Below are positions 55,001-62,755 of a stretch of 64,000 bases of DNA, piece after piece. The position numbers were made by a program, and so were the translations under genes. Below the pieces are notes generated by a model. It did no database searches. It saw only the letters and a program-made list of their open reading frames with translations, and was not told the DNA's origin. Within the stretch, counting starts at the first letter, position 1, and every line of letters starts with the position of its first letter. The stretch is from Clostridiales bacterium (GTDB taxonomy: Bacteria; Bacillota; Clostridia; Saccharofermentanales; Saccharofermentanaceae), in contig JAFZPJ010000048.1 in assembly GCA_017550385.1 (NCBI GenBank), positions 62,001 to 126,000 on the forward strand, in the 5' to 3' direction.

Positions 55001-56517
55001 GAGCCTCCGAGCTGTCCTGTGGTAAAACTCATCTCGTAGGTATTATCTGATATCTTGCTCCAACCTGATCCCGTATTATTTACCTGGTAACTGATCTTAC
55101 TGCCGTCATAGCAAGCAAATGAAGGCGTGCTGAATGTCTCTTCTATCGTGTACGAAGTATTAGCTTTCAACGGGAACGATGAGATACTCCAGTAATTCCC
55201 ATTCATATTCTTCCACACCCAATTGCCGTTCTCATATGAATAAGTTGCGACCGTATTGCCGGAACACTTAAGAGTAAAAACAGTGGAAGTAACATCAAAT
55301 GATGTATTGGTTGATTTCTCCAGATCAAGAGTCAGAGTATCCGACATATCAGATCCTGCAGTCGGATAATTACCGATAACGATCACAGAACCGGACAGAG
55401 GATAATCATTGATCGTCTCAGAATACAGAAGTTCTTCTGCACCTCCGGTTATCCTTGTCACACTGTAATTCATGGTTCCGGTCGAACTGTTCGCACCGGT
55501 TATCCTCATATCAACCTTATACACAGTATCATCCTGATAATTGTATGCATCAGGAAGGCTTCCAGTACCGCAGGTCAGATCTATATCGCCGTTACCGGTC
55601 AAAAGCAGAGTCGGAGCCACCTTCTCCTTGATATAGTATGTCCCTGTAAAGTCAGATCCATCCTTGGCAAGTTCAAATGGTGTAGACAGTGTACCGTTAT
55701 AGTTATCATCTATAAGCTGCGATATCTCATTTGTAAGTCCCTGATCAGAATAGACTCCATATACTGCTCCTCCCATATATGTTCCGTCTCCCGCAACCTT
55801 ATTGATCCAAAGTGTCGTATAAGCCTTAGCATCAGACTTCATCCTGAAACTCTGAAGATAAGTGATCGTATGCCCCGCTTTACCGCTGCCTATAAGATAG
55901 CTGACCGGGAGTTCGCAGACACCGTGTGAAGAGCCTGAATGCCACATATATGCGACTCCGTTCACCATACCTGCGAAGATACCGATATGAAGGTCATTTC
56001 CGTTCTCGCCGTAGAAGACAAGTATATCTGCCGGCTGACAGTTAGATGCACACCAATCATTAATGGCTTGGGATGTCATTCCTTCCGCATATATGACTGT
56101 AGTACCGTACACAGGACAGCATGTCTTGCCTTCTATTCCCGTCGGGATCTCTCCTGCAAATAACTTGAGGAATTCCGCGACCTGCATATTCCCGTCACAT
56201 GCAAGATAATCGTTAAATGATATGCTTCCCGCATCAAGGAGTACCTTTGCCACATACTGTGCACAGTCCATGCTCGAATACGGAGTACCGTTATAACTTG
56301 ATGCAATTGAAAGCACTGAAGACACAACATCATCAGGTGATACAGTAAACCACTCTTCTATCGCTCCCGAATTGACCGTAAAGTCATAATCATCCTTATG
56401 AACCAGCGGCGTATATTCAGTTGCCGCATTAACAGTGTTTATCCCTATAAACCAAAACAGCATCATTACCGAAAGGATAAAAGATCCTGCTTTGATCCTA
56501 TTGCTGATCCTATACAT
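52018..56517 (-). CDS. LPxTG surface protein: NlpC/P60-like domain, SpaA/Cna-B repeats, VaFE repeats
   Basis: A 1499-residue wall-anchored protein. The signal peptide (FILSVMMLFWFIGINTVNA) is followed by an NlpC/P60- or amidase-like domain at about 65-230, with the candidate catalytic Cys in SSMDCAQYV and His in NDLHIGIFAG. A beta-rich region and at least six SpaA/Cna-B-type modules come next (for example GLKFELYYGGNG, PVKFRVYKDTNANGQLDEDE, GASFTVYKDKDCK). Three VaFE/T-Q-type repeats carry LVAFEMLE, IVVFEKLY and VVVFESVM. Sortase motif LPATG at about 1462 is followed by a helix and RNRKKEE. SpaA and VaFE modules usually carry intramolecular isopeptide or ester bonds. Adhesion plus peptidase activity is inferred. 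No sortase gene is in the window. Confidence 0.9.
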   Translation of the reverse strand: MYRISNRIKAGSFILSVMMLFWFIGINTVNAATEYTPLVHKDDYDFTVNSGAIEEWFTVSPDDVVSSVLSIASSYNGTPYSSMDCAQYVAKVLLDAGSISFNDYLACDGNMQVAEFLKLFAGEIPTGIEGKTCCPVYGTTVIYAEGMTSQAINDWCASNCQPADILVFYGENGNDLHIGIFAGMVNGVAYMWHSGSSHGVCELPVSYLIGSGKAGHTITYLQSFRMKSDAKAYTTLWINKVAGDGTYMGGAVYGVYSDQGLTNEISQLIDDNYNGTLSTPFELAKDGSDFTGTYYIKEKVAPTLLLTGNGDIDLTCGTGSLPDAYNYQDDTVYKVDMRITGANSSTGTMNYSVTRITGGAEELLYSETINDYPLSGSVIVIGNYPTAGSDMSDTLTLDLEKSTNTSFDVTSTVFTLKCSGNTVATYSYENGNWVWKNMNGNYWSISSFPLKANTSYTIEETFSTPSFACYDGSKISYQVNNTGSGWSKISDNTYEMSFTTGQLGGSNYDFKAVNDNEEACVSISKQVVEATDTKDGFKFELWTQDGSVLLAKGESDTAGNVLWDAGNVTGVQLLTIPAGQYQLRELVPDNKTYGGSKATYTYDVPSGFTMSSDGTYWYKTILASSGTTVAQNVSNDRCQANIKITKIAEDGNDEGLKFELYYGGNGTEPNWSYELVDTVETDADGNAVFEELPLGWYRIKEIVPDDYKCIWIGNDSAGYKTVHLTQSSDNQTIGITAINIINTQIVIEKTDAWDGSKVSLYTGSPVKFRVYKDTNANGQLDEDETGSYTEILDTDLDGVLTVKEVGSGAYLIEEIIPPCGYYKAEDLIPVIVDSASKVTVQVSQIPYTEKMIIYKTDSLTGAAVGGAGFTVYEDLNADGIHQDNEPVAQTYDTDSGSMKDAAVTEISSGKYESDLLRAGSYVAVETSLPSGYFYSDNNGKATSEVNSFGFSIELKDTQSAGFEQGTQEFDIENVPGGVMVFKVNETGDLLSGASFTVYKDKDCKTLAGELTEGDTGCYYYYGLDAGTYYLAETKAPAGYICDKNVYEFTVSAEDSTAVITNAYAKEYSKEGDFCDPQPISGTVLVDTASEAMMQSKILSYGENVALTDYVACAGLNTGDTYTLTGSLAVKSTGEMLTDKNGNVITSETEFTATSSFMTVKVEFEIDTTELEGESLVAFEMLEDQDGNKYYHEDIEDEAQTLTIPEIGTKATDAYTGTSVMLCSDMVTINDEVSYKDLKKGGEYKIIGTLMDMDSGVALKDSEGEPVMVEKTFTAQSSESSITVTFENVYIPYEVKEIVVFEKLYTSDDVLLAVHEDLEDKDQTITRASLETNASEETTGKAVMMNSTVTVVDKVDYAGLIPGSSYVIEATLYKSTGEAITVNGQQVISMVAFTPEESTGVLEVPITFDTTGLIEGEVVVVFESVMDVATEDEISSGLQKETVEVSRHADLGSTTQSLTVKSLPATGESVVRLAAIGAASSLAGGLIALMVMIRNRKKEE

Positions 56518-56543
56518 ATAAACTCCTTTCTTTTGACCGTTCC

Positions 56544-57503
56544 TTAAGATGCAACAGCATCATCCACGTCTATTCTTTTTACATTCCGGCTCTTGATATC
56601 GTAGAAATACAGACTGTCAGATAGCTTCTCTTCTGAACTGACATGCTTGGCATTTGTTCCGCAAACGATATTCGCGAGTTTTGACTTATCTGAATAAGTC
56701 TTTGCTGACAGCATGATCACCTCATGAAGCGAAGAAGGAAGCACATAGCAATCGGTGCCGATCTTATCAGCCACCCTTCCCAGAACATCCGGATAGATCA
56801 GCGCCGAAGAACCGTAAAACTGTGATTTGTTGGTGATCACATACACACATTCTTCTGAAGGCATCTTTTCGTAATCAGGAAATAGTGCGGAAATACCTGA
56901 TCTTGAATTACTGCCGATTATCTTCAACATCATGTCCTCGATCCTCATATGCGTGAACGGGAACATCTTGCGCGTATTCTTGAACGCAATATCGTAAAGG
57001 AAATCCTCCGACCACTTCACAGATTCCGCAACATCGTTGGTAATCAGGAATCCGGATATCCCGTCTTCGCCTATTGATGTAATGGCGCGGTAAACGATGC
57101 TTAGATCTTCAAAATCCCGGTGCGGACAACCGGATATCAGTTCGAGATTATCCAGCGTATTTATCAGCTGGAATACTATCTTATCCGCATAGTCTTCCAG
57201 CTTTGTGCCGCACAATTCCTTGGGAGCAAATCTGGCGGAACGTTCCAGGTATATGGCCTGCTTTGCCATCATGTTCTCAAAGTTACCTGTCTCCTTATAC
57301 TGCTCATACAGTCTCTCCATATAGAAGGTCGGCATTATAACGCCCTTCTTACTCTTCTTTTTGGGAACAACTATGATTCCCGTAAGCACCTGGTTGACCT
57401 TCGGTACCTCATGGATCTTGAGTTCACAATCCTTGTACTTGGACGGAAGGTAATCCAGGAACTCGTTCATGACTCTCTCCTTAAACTCTTCGTAGCTCAG
57501 CAT
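56544..57503 (-). CDS. DUF5688 family protein
   Basis: A 319-residue soluble protein resembling the DUF5688 family, common in Lachnospiraceae and relatives: LSYEEFKERVMNEFLDYLP, an N-terminal region with GVIMPTFYMERLYEQYKETG, and a C-terminal domain with FYGSSALIYPDVLGRVADKI and CYVLPSSLHEVIML. Function is unknown. No signal peptide or membrane segment is visible. It is 26 bases upstream of the large surface protein and cotranscribed with it from a promoter at 57.6 kb, through a terminator-like leader. AAGGAGG precedes the ATG. Confidence 0.82.
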   Translation of the reverse strand: MLSYEEFKERVMNEFLDYLPSKYKDCELKIHEVPKVNQVLTGIIVVPKKKSKKGVIMPTFYMERLYEQYKETGNFENMMAKQAIYLERSARFAPKELCGTKLEDYADKIVFQLINTLDNLELISGCPHRDFEDLSIVYRAITSIGEDGISGFLITNDVAESVKWSEDFLYDIAFKNTRKMFPFTHMRIEDMMLKIIGSNSRSGISALFPDYEKMPSEECVYVITNKSQFYGSSALIYPDVLGRVADKIGTDCYVLPSSLHEVIMLSAKTYSDKSKLANIVCGTNAKHVSSEEKLSDSLYFYDIKSRNVKRIDVDDAVAS

Positions 57504-57533
57504 ATTCGTGCCTCCTTAAATAAAAAATCGCAA

Positions 57534-57564
57534 CAAAAAACGCACCGGCCAATTCCGATGCGTT
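57534..57564 (-). terminator. Terminator-like hairpin in the leader of the DUF5688/surface-protein operon
   Basis: On the minus strand a 10-bp stem AACGCATCGG/CCGGTGCGTT (57555-57564 with 57539-57548; one T-G pair) and 6-base loop are followed by TTTTTG. The hairpin lies between the predicted promoter (57583-57611) and the ribosome-binding site, so it could act as an attenuator. Alternatively it backs up the upstream thiN terminator. Confidence 0.7.
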
Positions 57565-57582
57565 CTTTGTTACGTCATTTTA

Positions 57583-57611
57583 ATGATATTGGGTTTTAGA
57601 GTCTCATTCAA
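57583..57611 (-). promoter_or_regulatory. Predicted promoter of the DUF5688/surface-protein operon
   Basis: Minus-strand TTGAAT (57606-57611), 17-base spacer, TATCAT (57583-57588), between the thiN terminator and the leader hairpin. Confidence 0.5.
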
Positions 57612-57661
57612 TACTCCATAGTCTCAATTTTAGGGGGTAAAAAACCAAATCTCGGAGTTCC

Positions 57662-57692
57662 AAAAACCGCCTAAGCCTACAGGCATAAGGCG
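57662..57692 (-). terminator. Terminator after thiN
   Basis: A GC-rich stem (57682-57692 with 57668-57677, one bulge), loop TGTA, then GTTTTTG on the minus strand, directly after the thiN stop. Confidence 0.65.
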
Positions 57693-58349
57693 TTAAGCCT
57701 CTTCTGTTACGATAACGGCAAGAATACCCTCTCCGATCGAAACCGAGAACTCCGAAGCACCATCAACCGGATGGTTGCAAAACGAATATGTCTTACCTGC
57801 GATCAGTTCTCCGCCGTTAAGGCTGTAATAGAGTCCTGTGGTAGTAACATCTTTTACGCTTGAATCAAAACTGAGAGGAACAAGTGACACTGCAAGCTTA
57901 ATCTCGTACTGCGTAAGATCAACGGTAATACTGTCTTTACCGCTCATAAGGAACACTCTTGTAATGCCGTCCGTCAACACTATTCTCTTATGCTTACCGG
58001 CAAGCGCTGCGGCAAGCTGAATATTCCCGATAACATGATCGAGCCTGACGTTAATCCCGAGTGGACAGACAATGGTAACTTCTGATCCGTCCGGAATACG
58101 GTTCAAAGCAATCTCCGTATCAGTCCAGTCCTTCTCGATCTCGAGTTTCTGTACGGGGATATCGTGCTCTTCAATATATGACAGACCTTCCTGAGTAATG
58201 GAATCCAGATCTCCGACTACAAGTTCGGGAATAATCGAATGCTTACATGCAAAATCCGTTCCGCCGTCTGCGCAGATTATATGATCTGCGCGGACAGCAC
58301 TAAGAGCTTCATCCTTCAGTGGACCTCCGGTAATTACGCAGTAATGCAT
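57693..58349 (-). CDS. thiN: Thiamine pyrophosphokinase
   Basis: Transfers pyrophosphate from ATP to thiamine, giving the active cofactor. From ATG 58349 it is 218 residues: MHYCVITGGPLKDEALS, IICADGGTDFA, ELVVGDLDSIT, EKDWTDTEIAL and RLDHVIGNIQLA are the family motifs. A frame six codons longer exists, but this ATG starts at the conserved beta strand and overlaps the rpe stop by 16 bases. Together with ThiI it is one of few thiamine-related genes here. The order rsgA-rpe-thiN is conserved in Firmicutes. Confidence 0.93.
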   Translation of the reverse strand: MHYCVITGGPLKDEALSAVRADHIICADGGTDFACKHSIIPELVVGDLDSITQEGLSYIEEHDIPVQKLEIEKDWTDTEIALNRIPDGSEVTIVCPLGINVRLDHVIGNIQLAAALAGKHKRIVLTDGITRVFLMSGKDSITVDLTQYEIKLAVSLVPLSFDSSVKDVTTTGLYYSLNGGELIAGKTYSFCNHPVDGASEFSVSIGEGILAVIVTEEA

Positions 58350-58993
58350 GCAGACAGTTCCGAACAAGCCTTGCCCGGTTCCTCTTTCGCGAATACGGCG
58401 CTGCCCGTTACAAATAACCTTGCTCCGGCATCGTACACGGTCTTGATGGTATCTGAATTAATACCGCCGTCGACAGACAGCCATGCAGTTGAACCTGTCT
58501 CATCCAGAGCCTTACGGACAGCTGCGATCCTGTCCAACGACTCAGGCATGAAGTCCTGTCCGCCGAATCCGGGTCTTACAGTCATAACGAGCAAGAGTTC
58601 GCACTTGTCTGCGAAAGGCAGTATCTTCTCGATAGGAGTATCCGGGTGAATGGCAACGCCTGCCTCGCATCCGTATGAATGGATCTCATCGATAAGCGCA
58701 ATGGGATCATCGGAACACTCCACGTGGAATGTGATGATATCAGAACCGGCATCGGCAAAAGCCTTGGCATACTTGCCGGGGTTAGTGATCATGAGGTGTG
58801 TATAGAACTTAAGGTCGGTATACTTACGGATGGATTTGATAACCGGAAGTCCGAAAGAGATATTCTCTACGTAATGACCGTCCATAACGTCGAAATGCAG
58901 ATACTTAACGCTATTTGCCACCGCATCTATATCTCTCATCAAATATCCGAAATCCGCCGCCAGCAGCGACGGTGCCAACTCAAAATCCGCCAT
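58334..58993 (-). CDS. rpe: Ribulose-phosphate 3-epimerase
   Basis: Interconverts ribulose 5-phosphate and xylulose 5-phosphate. The 219-residue TIM barrel shows APSLLAADFGYLMRDI, LHFDVMDGHYVENISFG, KFYTHLMITNP, ITFHVECSDD, LLVMTVRPGFGGQDFMPE and SVDGGINSDT. Catalytic Asp residues and metal-binding His are present. It overlaps rsgA by one base and thiN by 16. Confidence 0.97.
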   Translation of the reverse strand: MADFELAPSLLAADFGYLMRDIDAVANSVKYLHFDVMDGHYVENISFGLPVIKSIRKYTDLKFYTHLMITNPGKYAKAFADAGSDIITFHVECSDDPIALIDEIHSYGCEAGVAIHPDTPIEKILPFADKCELLLVMTVRPGFGGQDFMPESLDRIAAVRKALDETGSTAWLSVDGGINSDTIKTVYDAGARLFVTGSAVFAKEEPGKACSELSACITA

Positions 58994-59910
58994 CAGGCTT
59001 TCCTCCGCTTATAATTGTTACGTTCATTATATAACTCTTCGCTGAACTCGCGGTAACGATTATACCGCTCCTGACCGATTTGTCCCAGCGAAAGTGCATC
59101 TCTTACCACACAGCCTTCTTCTTTGATGTGTCTGCAGTCATCATACTTACATTTGCCGGTAAACTTATATATTTCCGGATAACCAGCAGGTACCTCTTTA
59201 TATCCGATACCGAGCTGAAGCAGTGACAGGGATGTGAATCCCGGCGTATCAGTAATGAATCCTTCTCCGAAGTCAAACAGCTCAACATGCCTTGTCGTAT
59301 GTCTTCCGCGCTTGAGCTTCTTGGAGATGGTACCGACTTCCATATGCTCTTTGCCTATTATCCTGTTGCACAGAGTACTCTTACCTACACCTGAAGGTCC
59401 TGCAAATGCAGCTATTCCTTTACCGGTGATGCTCTCCAGTGCTTCAGCCGTAACAGGACAATCCTTGGAAGATACGAGAACCTGATAACCGCATGCAGAA
59501 TACTCATCAAGATATTTGGCGGCCGCCTCCTTACCGAGATCTTCCTTGGTAAACACGATCAAAGGAGTGATATCAAGGTTGGCTGATATGATAAGGAGCT
59601 TATCGAGAAGCTTAAGATCAGGCTCCGGGTCGGTTACCGAGAACGTAAGGATAAGATAATCGACATTTGCTACCGGCGGTCTGACCAGATTATTCTTCCT
59701 CGGAAGGATCTTAGTAATAACGTAAGGCAGATCCGGATCACCGGATGGCTCTATGGTAACTCTGTCGCCGGCCTGAGGAACGATATCTCCAAGCCTGAGA
59801 CCGCCTCTGATCTGACAGGCAACTCTATCCTTGCCGCCGTCAATGCAGACGCTGTATGCGCCGCCGACGCCTTTTGTGATTACACCCTGTATATCTCCAG
59901 CCACAAACAC
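58993..59910 (-). CDS. rsgA: Ribosome small subunit-dependent GTPase RsgA
   Basis: Circularly permuted GTPase that assists late 30S maturation. The 305-residue protein has an N-terminal OB domain (to about 75). Motifs follow in permuted order: G4 IVFTKEDL, G5 VSSKD, G1 FAGPSGVGKSTLCNRI, then RHTTRHVELF and G3 DTPGFTS. The C-terminal zinc site is CKYDDCRHIKEEGCVV. It starts one base after the kinase gene ends; RsgA is a known substrate of PrkC-type kinases in Bacilli. Confidence 0.96.
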   Translation of the reverse strand: MFVAGDIQGVITKGVGGAYSVCIDGGKDRVACQIRGGLRLGDIVPQAGDRVTIEPSGDPDLPYVITKILPRKNNLVRPPVANVDYLILTFSVTDPEPDLKLLDKLLIISANLDITPLIVFTKEDLGKEAAAKYLDEYSACGYQVLVSSKDCPVTAEALESITGKGIAAFAGPSGVGKSTLCNRIIGKEHMEVGTISKKLKRGRHTTRHVELFDFGEGFITDTPGFTSLSLLQLGIGYKEVPAGYPEIYKFTGKCKYDDCRHIKEEGCVVRDALSLGQIGQERYNRYREFSEELYNERNNYKRRKA

Positions 59911-61998
59911 TTAGAATCCGAAGCCGCCACCGCCCTGATTCTCCTGCGACTGCGAAGAGGTTTCAGAAGATTCAGAAGACTCACTTGGAGGAGTTGTTGG
60001 TACAGGTGTCGGAGTCGGTGTAGGCGTAGGAGCCGCCTTGAACACAGCCGTATAGGTCGTATCGCCGGCCTGAGCTATAAATGTATAAGTATTCGAATAA
60101 GCAACCGTGTTACCGAATCCGTCTGTCCAGTAATCGAACGCATAGCCTTCAGAAGGAGTTGCCGTAAGAGTTACCTGAGTGCCCTGATCGTACTGACCTG
60201 CACCGGATACTGAACCGCTGCCGTTGGTATTGACCGTAATGTTAGCCTGAGGGGGCGTCGGAGTCGGAGTACCGCCGTTGTTATAGTCCTCCTGGGTTCC
60301 GATATAAAGAAGGATCGTAGAATTCCTTGCTACAGATGTTCCCGGAACAGGATCAGAATACATGATAACCTTCTGGGAATCAGGAAGAGCCATGACTTCA
60401 GGGCTTCCGTTAAAGCTGTAGTTAAGGCTTGCATCTGTAAGTATAGGAGCAGCAGCTTCAACAGTCATTCCCGCTACATCAGGAACAACGCTGCTGGTAG
60501 GCTCGGTAGCATAGATAATGACGATCGAATCGCCGGGAGCTACCTGAGATCCTGCCTCAGGCTCAGTCCTGATAACGAGACCGGGCTCAACCTCTTCAGA
60601 AGATTCAGATCTGAGCGATACATTGAGTCCAAGATTGGAAAGCGCAGTATAAGCATCCTGATAGTTCATCGTCGAATAATCGGACAGGATGATAGAATCG
60701 GATGTTGAAGATACTGTAAGAAGGATAGTGCTCAAAGTGCTGTCCTTGGAGATCGTTACGCCTTCTGCGATGCTCTGTGCAAGTACGATGCCGGGTTCCT
60801 TGTCATCGGTCTCCTCATACTTGATCTCATACTTGACCTCATTAGCATCAAGTTCCTTCGTAACTTCATCAATAGTCATTCCGACGTAATTGCCGACGAC
60901 ATAATCCATATTCTCGGTAATCGTGGTATTGTTCTGGACCGCATTGATAACAAGTGAACCAAGGGCTACAAGGACGCCGATTATTGCAACGATTATGAGA
61001 ACGAGCAGGATATTGTCCCTGAGTCTTGATAATCTTCTTGACTCAGCGCTCTTCTCGATCTCGCTGATCTTATCGTAACTGGGCTCCTGCCTGAATGAGA
61101 TATTAGTCTCGGTAGGTTCAGCCACGGGAGTGTTGGTTATAACGCCATATACTCCGTTAGGATCAACAAGGAGCGAATCGAGCTCCGTTACCATCTGACG
61201 CATCGTCGTATAGCGCTTCTCAGGTGACTTCTGCATACACTTGTTGATGATCGCATCGAGACCTGCGGGGATTCCCGGCATTATGGAAGATGCTACCGGA
61301 GGTGTCTCCTGAAGATGCTTGACGGCAATTGCAACATTGGACTCGCCGTCGAAAGGAACTCTTCCAGTAACCATCTCAAAGAGGGTTACACCGAGAGAAT
61401 AGATGTCTGACTGAGGTCCGACATTGCTGCCCCTTGCCTGCTCCGGCGAGAAGTAGTGAACTGAACCCATGGCGCCGCCGGTCATGGTTATAGTCGTGCT
61501 GGATGCAGCGCGTGCGATGCCGAAGTCGGTTATTTTCGCGATCTTATCTCTTGTGATAAGGATGTTCTGAGGCTTGATGTCCCTGTGAACGATGCCGTTG
61601 GAGTGAGCATAGTCGAGAGCCAGGCCGATCTGGATAACGATAGGTACCGCATGCTTCCAATCGAGGTGTCCGTTCTGGTTAATGAGGTCCTTAACAGTTA
61701 TACCGTCAACGTATTCCTGAACGATATAACGGAATGTGCCTTCGTGACCGACGCCGAAGACCTTAACGATGTTGTTCTGCTTGAGCGATGATACGGCCTT
61801 AGCCTCCGTATCGAACCTTCTGATAAAATCCTCGTCTGATGAGAATTCGGGCTTCAATATCTTAATAGCGACATTGCTGCCTGTTTCCATATCTATTCCG
61901 AGATAGACATTGGCCATACCGCCGCTTCCAATGAGGCGGACGATCCTGTATTTATTTGCAAATACCATGCCCTCGGGGCCATGTGCCTGATTTGCCAT
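59911..61998 (-). CDS. PASTA-domain Ser/Thr protein kinase with C-terminal repeat domain
   Basis: A 695-residue PknB/PrkC-type membrane kinase. The kinase domain (about 14-275) has GSGGMANVYLG, VAIKILK, HRDIKPQNILI, DFGIARA and GSVHYFSPEQARG. A juxtamembrane segment and one helix (about 328-350, LLVLIIVAIIGVLVALGSLV) lead to three PASTA domains outside the cell (about 365-570), which in this family bind muropeptides. After a Pro/Thr linker comes an added beta-repeat module of about 75 residues (GSGSVSGAGQYDQGTQVTLT ... GYAFDYWTDGFG), a second Pro/Thr linker, a Ser/Glu stretch and a Gly-rich end. The PP2C partner is directly upstream. Confidence 0.95.
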   Translation of the reverse strand: MANQAHGPEGMVFANKYRIVRLIGSGGMANVYLGIDMETGSNVAIKILKPEFSSDEDFIRRFDTEAKAVSSLKQNNIVKVFGVGHEGTFRYIVQEYVDGITVKDLINQNGHLDWKHAVPIVIQIGLALDYAHSNGIVHRDIKPQNILITRDKIAKITDFGIARAASSTTITMTGGAMGSVHYFSPEQARGSNVGPQSDIYSLGVTLFEMVTGRVPFDGESNVAIAVKHLQETPPVASSIMPGIPAGLDAIINKCMQKSPEKRYTTMRQMVTELDSLLVDPNGVYGVITNTPVAEPTETNISFRQEPSYDKISEIEKSAESRRLSRLRDNILLVLIIVAIIGVLVALGSLVINAVQNNTTITENMDYVVGNYVGMTIDEVTKELDANEVKYEIKYEETDDKEPGIVLAQSIAEGVTISKDSTLSTILLTVSSTSDSIILSDYSTMNYQDAYTALSNLGLNVSLRSESSEEVEPGLVIRTEPEAGSQVAPGDSIVIIYATEPTSSVVPDVAGMTVEAAAPILTDASLNYSFNGSPEVMALPDSQKVIMYSDPVPGTSVARNSTILLYIGTQEDYNNGGTPTPTPPQANITVNTNGSGSVSGAGQYDQGTQVTLTATPSEGYAFDYWTDGFGNTVAYSNTYTFIAQAGDTTYTAVFKAAPTPTPTPTPVPTTPPSESSESSETSSQSQENQGGGGFGF

Positions 61999-62017
61999 TC
62001 TTTCCTAACTCCCGTCT

Positions 62018-62755
62018 TTATGCTTTAAGACTTGTATTGCCTATCAAAACAGTCATATTGTCGGTGCTCCGGTTGGAGCTTGCTGAATCTATCAGTCTCT
62101 GACAGACCCTGTTCAGATCCGATCTGTCGCGCAATGCGGAGGCCCAATCCTCTTTATTCAGGAAGGCGTAAAGCCCGTCAGAACAAAGGACCACCAAATC
62201 GCCATAAATTATATTATAACTATAAATGTCCGGATGTAAAAATTGATTTTCTCCAAGCACTTTAACTAGTCGGTTGCGGCCAGGGTGAACTTTTGCCTCC
62301 TCGCCTGTGATGCTTCCCTCTATAACGAGCTGTGCTGCCTGGTTATGGTCCTGCGTCAGCCTTCTTATCTCCTTACCGTGGCAAAGATAACACCTGGTAT
62401 CGCCTATATGAGCGATGGTAAGCGTCTGTCCTTTGACAAGAGCGGCCGTAAGCGTCGTGCACATTCCGATCCTTTCCCTGTGCTCTGCGCAGTCAAGAAG
62501 GATCTTAACGTTTGCCTTATTGAAAACTGAAGTAAGCAGAGAACCGACATTCTCGTCACTGCAGCCGGGAAGTGAATTGTTAAGTTCAGACAGAACGGAC
62601 TTAACGGCAATGCTGCTGGCTATCTCTCCGCAGACCTCGCCTCCCAGGCCGTCAGCTACGGCCATACACATATAATCGCCTATCTGCTCGAATCCGTAAG
62701 AATCTTCGTTCTTATCCCTTACCGGGCCCTTGTCAGACAAAGCGCAGCAGATCAT
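62018..62755 (-). CDS. PP2C-family Ser/Thr protein phosphatase (Stp/PrpC type)
   Basis: Metal-dependent phosphatase that reverses phosphorylation by the adjacent kinase. The 245-residue protein has DKGPVRDKNEDSYG, VADGLGGEVCGEIAS, TLTIAHIGDTRCYLC, LTQDHNQA and VVLCSDGLYAFL near the end. The metal-binding Asp residues are present. It overlaps rlmN by four bases and is followed by the kinase gene after 19 bases, the conserved prpC-prkC pair. Confidence 0.95.
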   Translation of the reverse strand: MICCALSDKGPVRDKNEDSYGFEQIGDYMCMAVADGLGGEVCGEIASSIAVKSVLSELNNSLPGCSDENVGSLLTSVFNKANVKILLDCAEHRERIGMCTTLTAALVKGQTLTIAHIGDTRCYLCHGKEIRRLTQDHNQAAQLVIEGSITGEEAKVHPGRNRLVKVLGENQFLHPDIYSYNIIYGDLVVLCSDGLYAFLNKEDWASALRDRSDLNRVCQRLIDSASSNRSTDNMTVLIGNTSLKA

